NCBI GenBank assembly: GCA_002333125.1
Contig: DDBM01000066.1
Coordinates: forward strand, 1,927 to 12,371
Direction of reading: 5' to 3'
DNA length: 10,445 nucleotides
Origin: Moraxellaceae bacterium UBA2032
GTDB lineage: Bacteria; Pseudomonadota; Gammaproteobacteria; Pseudomonadales; Moraxellaceae
The notes under the pieces are model-generated. The model saw only the letters and a list, made by a program, of their open reading frames with translations. It did not search any database and was not told where the DNA came from. A program made the translations under genes and the position numbers. This document shows, one piece after another, positions 6,921 through 10,445 of the stretch (positions are counted from its first letter, which is position 1; each line of letters opens with the position of its first letter).

Positions 6921-6969
6921 CTTCGACTCCGCTCAGCCAGCAAAAGCTGTTCCCTGAGCGGAGTCGAAG
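6921..6969. repeat. Perfect 16-bp palindromic repeat (REP-like hairpin)
   Basis: CTTCGACTCCGCTCAG at 6921-6936 is exactly repeated in inverted orientation at 6954-6969, and an inner CAGC/GCTG stem (6938-6941 with 6946-6949) has an AAAA loop. The TTCGACTCCGCTCAG core resembles a palindrome I recall as a dispersed extragenic repeat in many unrelated bacteria. It lies in the 90-base zapE to EcsC gap, its base a few bases upstream of the EcsC ribosome binding site, and has no U tract, so it is not a standard intrinsic terminator. It may still stabilise the 3' end of zapE mRNA or affect EcsC translation. Confidence 0.8.
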
Positions 6970-6992
6970 GGAAAACCAAACATCAATGGGCT

Positions 6993-8111
6993 TTAAGGCA
7001 AATGGGGCAACTGCAAATACTCTTGCGACTGCATCTCTTGCAAGCGACTGCGGGTACGCTTTATCTCAAAGTTTAGACGACCACCTGCATACATGTTATC
7101 AATACTTGCTTGGGCGGTAATAATAAGTTTGACCTGACGGTCATACAACTCATCAACCAAATTAATAAAGCGCCGTGTTGAATCATCATTGGTTTCGCTC
7201 ATTAACGGAACATCACTCAACAGAACAGTGTGATATTCACGCGCAATCTCGATATAGTCTGAGGCACTGCGCGGTTTTTCGCATAATTCGTTAAAGGTAC
7301 ACCACAAAACATCTTCGGTACGTGCTTTAACCATCACATCACGCGCATTAATCATAATACTGTCGTGATAGATGTGTTTGCCGTGTGCTAAATCCTCAAA
7401 ACATTGTTGCAAAATTTGTTGAGCTGCATCATCTAGTGGGTGGTGATACAACTCAACATGGGTTAATACCCGTAAGCGGTAATCAATACCAGAGTCTACA
7501 TTTAACACCTGACAATAATTTTTTACTAAGGCAATAGCAGGCAAAAAGCGTTCGCGCTGCAAGCCATTTTCGTACAATCTATCAGGAATAATATTACTGG
7601 TGGCAACGAGGGTTACACCACGTTGAAAAAGCTGCTCAAACAAGCCTTTTAATAACATCGCATCGGTAATATCGGTTACAAAAAATTCGTCAAAACAAAT
7701 CACCACCGCATCGGCATGAATACGATCTGCGACTAGCTCCAGTGGATTTTTTTCGCCTCTAAACTCATTTAACTCTTTATGAACCCGCTGCATAAAACGA
7801 TGAAAGTGCATCCGTATTTTGCGTCTAAAAGGCAGTGCATCAAAAAACAAATCCATTAAATAGGTTTTACCACGCCCTACACCGCCCCACAAATACAAAC
7901 CATTAACGGGCTGTTGCAATTTTTTGGCTAATCTAAAACGCCTAAAGCCTTTAGGTGCTTGGGTGTTTTGATAGCGCAATACAAGGGCATCGTAAATGCG
8001 TTGCAATTCATTGACAGCAGCTAATTGCGCGCTATCTGATTGGAATGTGCCACTGGCTAAATCTTGTTGATAACGCGCTAAAGGGCTTAAAAGTTTAACC
8101 GAGTGAGGCAT
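6993..8111 (-). CDS. zapE: Cell division ATPase ZapE (AFG1-like)
   Basis: The 372-residue P-loop ATPase has the Walker A GGVGRGKT at 76-83 (followed by YLMDLFFD), the Walker B VVICFDEF at 136-143 and the TSN sensor segment at 171-173. The family's C-terminal region has FNELCEKPRSASDYIEIA and ends in FEIKRTRSRLQEMQSQEYL. In E. coli ZapE (YhcM) associates with the Z ring late in division and destabilises FtsZ polymers in an ATP-dependent way. The N terminus (LLSPLARYQQDLASG) has the family form, supporting the chosen ATG. That start lies 17 bases inside the upstream hydrolase gene, in another frame, so the two are translationally linked. zapG lies just beyond the hydrolase in divergent orientation, echoing the E. 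coli zapE-zapG pair. Confidence 0.95.
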   Translation of the reverse strand: MPHSVKLLSPLARYQQDLASGTFQSDSAQLAAVNELQRIYDALVLRYQNTQAPKGFRRFRLAKKLQQPVNGLYLWGGVGRGKTYLMDLFFDALPFRRKIRMHFHRFMQRVHKELNEFRGEKNPLELVADRIHADAVVICFDEFFVTDITDAMLLKGLFEQLFQRGVTLVATSNIIPDRLYENGLQRERFLPAIALVKNYCQVLNVDSGIDYRLRVLTHVELYHHPLDDAAQQILQQCFEDLAHGKHIYHDSIMINARDVMVKARTEDVLWCTFNELCEKPRSASDYIEIAREYHTVLLSDVPLMSETNDDSTRRFINLVDELYDRQVKLIITAQASIDNMYAGGRLNFEIKRTRSRLQEMQSQEYLQLPHLP

Positions 8112-8730
8112 ATAAGTGTTCCAATAAAAATTGACGTAATTCGACTAAACGTCCATGAAAAAAATGACTACATCCCTCAAAATTAATAATAGGCAATTGC
8201 TGTTGTGCTGCCCAATCAAATACCTGTTGTGCTGGCACAACTTCATCGGCATCGCCTTGTATGATGAGGCTTTGTTGAGTAGGCAGCACAAGCTCATTAA
8301 AAGGATAATGATGTACAGGCGGCGCAAGCAAATACAACTTTTTTAAGGCCATGTGTGTACTTGCCAAACGCGACACCGCAGCGGCAGCCACGTATGAGCC
8401 AAAAGAAAACCCTGCTAAATACAATTGAGTAGCTTGGGTCTGCTGCTTTGCCCATTCAATGACAGCAAGCAAATCATCGACTTCGCCCTGTGCATTATCA
8501 TGTTTGCCTTCGCTGTGGCCAACACCACGAAAGTTAAACGAAACACAGGCAATGCCCTGCTCTTTAAAAGCACGCACAACGGTAGTCACGACTTTGTTAT
8601 CCATCGTACCACCAAACAAAGGATGAGGATGACACACAACGGCGACTTGCTGTGCGAGGGCTTGTGTAGGCAGCGTTAAACGCACTTCGATGCGCCCTGC
8701 CTGACCTTGTACATAGCTTGTTGCAGACAT
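8095..8730 (-). CDS. Alpha/beta hydrolase (COG2945-type)
   Basis: The 211-residue protein is a compact alpha/beta hydrolase without an obvious lid domain. The nucleophile elbow is GFSFGS with Ser109. The likely acid is Asp162 in GDADEVVP and the base His189 in GCSHFF. An HPHPLFGG segment (34-41) near the oxyanion region and FNFRGVGHSEG (65-75) are typical of this small bacterial subfamily. Substrate is unknown; esterase- or peptidase-like activity is only a fold-level guess. No signal peptide is visible, so it is probably cytoplasmic. GGAG about seven bases before the ATG supports the start. Its 3' end overlaps zapE by 17 bases, so both are likely one transcript from the divergent region at 8731-8826. 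A direct role in division is suggested only by this linkage. Confidence 0.9.
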   Translation of the reverse strand: MSATSYVQGQAGRIEVRLTLPTQALAQQVAVVCHPHPLFGGTMDNKVVTTVVRAFKEQGIACVSFNFRGVGHSEGKHDNAQGEVDDLLAVIEWAKQQTQATQLYLAGFSFGSYVAAAAVSRLASTHMALKKLYLLAPPVHHYPFNELVLPTQQSLIIQGDADEVVPAQQVFDWAAQQQLPIINFEGCSHFFHGRLVELRQFLLEHLYASLG

Positions 8731-8760
8731 TTTGTGACTCCATAACTATTTTGGGTGTGA

Positions 8761-8789
8761 ATGTTATAGACTAGCAACCTGAGTGCCAA
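8761..8789 (-). promoter_or_regulatory. Candidate promoter for hydrolase-zapE
   Basis: On the - strand, TTGGCA (8784-8789, 5/6 to the -35 consensus) is followed by TAACAT (8761-8766) at 17 bases or TATAAC (8763-8768) at 15 bases. It lies in the 96-base divergent region shared with zapG, for which I see no equally good promoter. Confidence is low because the better -10 has suboptimal spacing. Confidence 0.35.
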
Positions 8790-8826
8790 GATTAAACGCT
8801 GCAAGAAAATAAACTTAGGGGGAATT

Positions 8827-9276
8827 ATGGAGTGGTTATTGTATATCGGCATTTTTGCGTTGGGTGTCACTGCGGGTTATGGACTACATATTTATCGCAA
8901 TCGTGATAGCCGCATTCGTGAGCTAGAAACCCACTTGACCTCTATTCAAGGCAAATACGAAACGTATCAACAAGCAGTGACTGAGCATTTTTCGCATTCG
9001 GCACAGTTAGTTAACAATTTAACTAATTCGTATCGTGAAGTGCATGAGCATTTGCAAAAAGGGGCTAACGATTTATGTGCCGACAATAAACGTCATAGCG
9101 CACAAAATCCTGCACAATCTTTTTTGAGTTTAGAAGCGTCTAAAGATGCTTTTCCTCAACCCGCTACGCTTAAAGACGATAAGTTTTTAGCTCCCATTGA
9201 GCCGCCTAGAGATTACGCACCTAAAAGCCCAAGTGATAAAGGTATGCTAGATGAAGATTATGGTTTGAGTAAGTAA
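8827..9276 (+). CDS. zapG: ZapG/YhcB (DUF1043) membrane-anchored envelope/division protein
   Basis: The 149-residue protein starts with a single N-terminal membrane helix (about 3-23, WLLYIGIFALGVTAGYGLHIY). A charged coiled-coil-prone region follows (about 28-85), with the family pattern YQQAVTEHFSHSAQLVNNLTNSYREVHEHLQKGANDLC. The C-terminal half is Pro/Ser/Asp-rich and probably disordered. E. coli YhcB/ZapG is an inner-membrane protein linked to divisome and cell-elongation machinery and to envelope homeostasis. A strong Shine-Dalgarno AGGGGG (8817-8822) precedes the ATG. It is divergent from hydrolase-zapE and convergent with sat, and a bidirectional hairpin begins just after the stop. The disordered tail is poorly conserved, which is normal. 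Confidence 0.92.
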   Translation: MEWLLYIGIFALGVTAGYGLHIYRNRDSRIRELETHLTSIQGKYETYQQAVTEHFSHSAQLVNNLTNSYREVHEHLQKGANDLCADNKRHSAQNPAQSFLSLEASKDAFPQPATLKDDKFLAPIEPPRDYAPKSPSDKGMLDEDYGLSK

Positions 9277-9298
9277 AAAAGCCCGCAAAAGCGGGCTT
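9275..9298. terminator. Bidirectional terminator between zapG and sat
   Basis: AAGCCCGC (9279-9286), loop AAAA and GCGGGCTT (9291-9298) form an 8-bp GC-rich stem. Read on the - strand it is followed by a run of six T, making a textbook terminator for sat. On the + strand the tail is only CTTCT, so it is weaker for zapG. The A run begins at the zapG stop codon. Confidence 0.9.
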
Positions 9299-9317
9299 CT
9301 GACTTGCAAGATTACAC

Positions 9318-10445
9318 TTACTTAGCCGAATGGCCTTTTAATTCCACTTTAGCACGGTCTTCTTTAGCAATGCCTGCATAATAAGCACGTAACACTTCTA
9401 ACACTTCGGGACGACTAAAGTTTTCGGGAACTTCTTCATCTTCCGACAACGCTTTACGCAATTTTGTACCCGACACTTTAACGTGATTATGTTCTTCATG
9501 TGGGCAAGTTTTGGTCGAAGCCATGCCACCACACGCATTACACCAAAACGTCCAATCAATTTTAAGTGGTTGGGTAATTAAGGCATCTTTTGGCAATTCA
9601 TCAAACACGTGTTGTGCGTCAAATGGACCATAATAATCGCCCACGCCTGCATGGTCACGACCCACAATTAAATGTGAACAACCATAATTTTGACGGAATA
9701 AAGCGTGTAACAAGGCTTCACGAGGGCCTGCATAACGCATATCTAAAGGATAGCCCGATTGCACTACGGTATCTTTTTTGAAGTAATTATCAATTAACAC
9801 GCCAATCGCTTCTTGACGTACATCGGCTGGAATATCACCTGGTTTGAGCGCGCCCAATAAAGAGTGAATCATCACGCCATCGCAAATTTCTACCGCAATT
9901 TTGGCTAAGTATTCGTGTGAACGGTGCATTGGGTTACGGGTTTGAAAAGCGGCAATGGTTTTCCAGCCTTTTTCTTCAAACAAAGCCCGTGTTTGTGCTG
10001 GTGTCATATAAGTATCGGCATACTTAGTTGGAAACTCGCCTTGCGACAAGACTTTTACTGGTCCTGCCAAGTTAATATCGCCCTGCTCCATGACCATTTT
10101 TACGCCAGGATGTGCGGCATCCGTAGTACGAAAAACTTCTTGGCATTCTAAGGTTTTGTCGATGCTGTATTTTTCGCTAACGGTCATCGTTCCCATGATT
10201 TCGTGAGTGTCACTATCAACTAAGGCAACATCTTCACCAATGGCAATGGTGTCTGCTGTGGCTGGAATCGTCGATAAAGTAATAGGAATTGGCCAAAACA
10301 AGCCGTTGCTTAACGTCATGTTAGTACAAACACTATGCCAGTCGTCTTTGCCCATAAAACCCGTTAAAGGCGTAAAACCACCAATACCCAACATAATTAA
10401 GTCGCCACTCTCACGCGAGCTAATTAAAACTTTTTTTAAGGATTG
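9318..10445 (-). CDS. sat: Sulfate adenylyltransferase (ATP sulfurylase), dissimilatory type, 5' end outside window
   Basis: The frame stays open to the right edge, giving 375 visible residues; the conserved [25 protein letters not shown] shows that the Met coded at 10392-10394 is internal and the true start lies beyond 10445. Active-site motifs, counting from the first visible residue, are [11 protein letters not shown] (about 168-178) and [12 protein letters not shown] (about 262-273), which bind ATP and sulfate/APS. A Cys/His cluster, CNAC plus TCPH (C302, C305, C314, H316), looks like the zinc site of some bacterial Sat proteins. This one-piece enzyme differs from CysDN; in sulfur oxidisers it works in reverse, turning APS and pyrophosphate into ATP and sulfate. 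No APS kinase domain is fused at the C terminus, which ends in KGHSAK. The terminator at 9275-9298 follows the stop. Any aprBA partner would have to lie outside the window. Confidence 0.96.
   Translation of the reverse strand, partial: QSLKKVLISSRESGDLIMLGIGGFTPLTGFMGKDDWHSVCTNMTLSNGLFWPIPITLSTIPATADTIAIGEDVALVDSDTHEIMGTMTVSEKYSIDKTLECQEVFRTTDAAHPGVKMVMEQGDINLAGPVKVLSQGEFPTKYADTYMTPAQTRALFEEKGWKTIAAFQTRNPMHRSHEYLAKIAVEICDGVMIHSLLGALKPGDIPADVRQEAIGVLIDNYFKKDTVVQSGYPLDMRYAGPREALLHALFRQNYGCSHLIVGRDHAGVGDYYGPFDAQHVFDELPKDALITQPLKIDWTFWCNACGGMASTKTCPHEEHNHVKVSGTKLRKALSEDEEVPENFSRPEVLEVLRAYYAGIAKEDRAKVELKGHSAK

Noticed and set aside
8676..8870. Open frame of 64 codons on the - strand across the hydrolase start
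   Set aside because: It overlaps the 5' ends of both the hydrolase and zapG in other frames and has no recognisable protein features.
9318..10394. Sat starting at the Met coded at 10392-10394
   Set aside because: The open frame continues upstream with the conserved SSRESGDLI segment; the real start is outside the window.
1..10445. CRISPR array, tRNA, rRNA, transposase, toxin-antitoxin or defence system
   Set aside because: No regularly spaced direct repeats, cloverleaf-like segments or proteins of these families were seen on either strand; all sizeable frames are explained by housekeeping or metabolic genes.

Overview
The window reads as chromosomal DNA of a gammaproteobacterium that probably oxidises sulfur, plausibly a Thiotrichales-like lineage (Thiothrix or Beggiatoa relatives). 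The evidence is the gene order rplM-rpsI-petABC-sspA-sspB, which is familiar from gamma- and betaproteobacteria; the gammaproteobacterial division proteins ZapE and ZapG; and a one-piece sulfate adenylyltransferase of the dissimilatory type, used by sulfur oxidisers to make ATP from APS. The lineage is inferred from gene content only. The DNA is moderately AT-rich.

Layout. Positions 1-902 (+ strand) hold the 3' part of a YraN-family gene and a dolP-like lipoprotein with two BON domains. Positions 903-1102 separate two convergent units and contain a multi-hairpin repeat element. From 1103 to 8730 everything runs on the - strand. In transcription order these are an alpha/beta hydrolase, zapE, an EcsC-family gene, rplM, rpsI, petA (Rieske), petB (cytochrome b), petC (cytochrome c1), sspA and sspB. 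Strong hairpins after rpsI (4928-4958) and after petC (2211-2244) divide this run into ribosomal-protein, bc1-complex and ssp units. At 8731-8826 a divergent intergenic region leads to zapG (+). zapG converges on sat (-) across a shared terminator, and sat runs off the right edge.

How the genes work together. petABC encode the complete three-subunit cytochrome bc1 complex, joined by TAATG stop/start overlaps. Sat would feed substrate-level ATP synthesis if an APS reductase is present elsewhere. SspA and SspB are the RNA-polymerase-bound stress regulator and the ClpXP adaptor. L13 and S9 are ribosomal proteins. ZapE and ZapG act in cell division and envelope growth, and DolP in outer-membrane upkeep. 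Compared with the E. coli order sspB-sspA-rpsI-rplM-zapE-zapG, this window adds petABC (common in related bacteria), an EcsC-family gene and a hydrolase.

I found no CRISPR array, transposase, phage gene, tRNA or rRNA, and no convincing undescribed system. The most interesting non-coding signals are two dispersed-repeat-like palindromic elements (967-1084 and 6921-6969) and a long structured leader before rplM. The most interesting protein details are the PVWY Qo motif in cytochrome b, an extra N-terminal cysteine pair in cytochrome c1 and a zinc-site-like Cys/His cluster in Sat.
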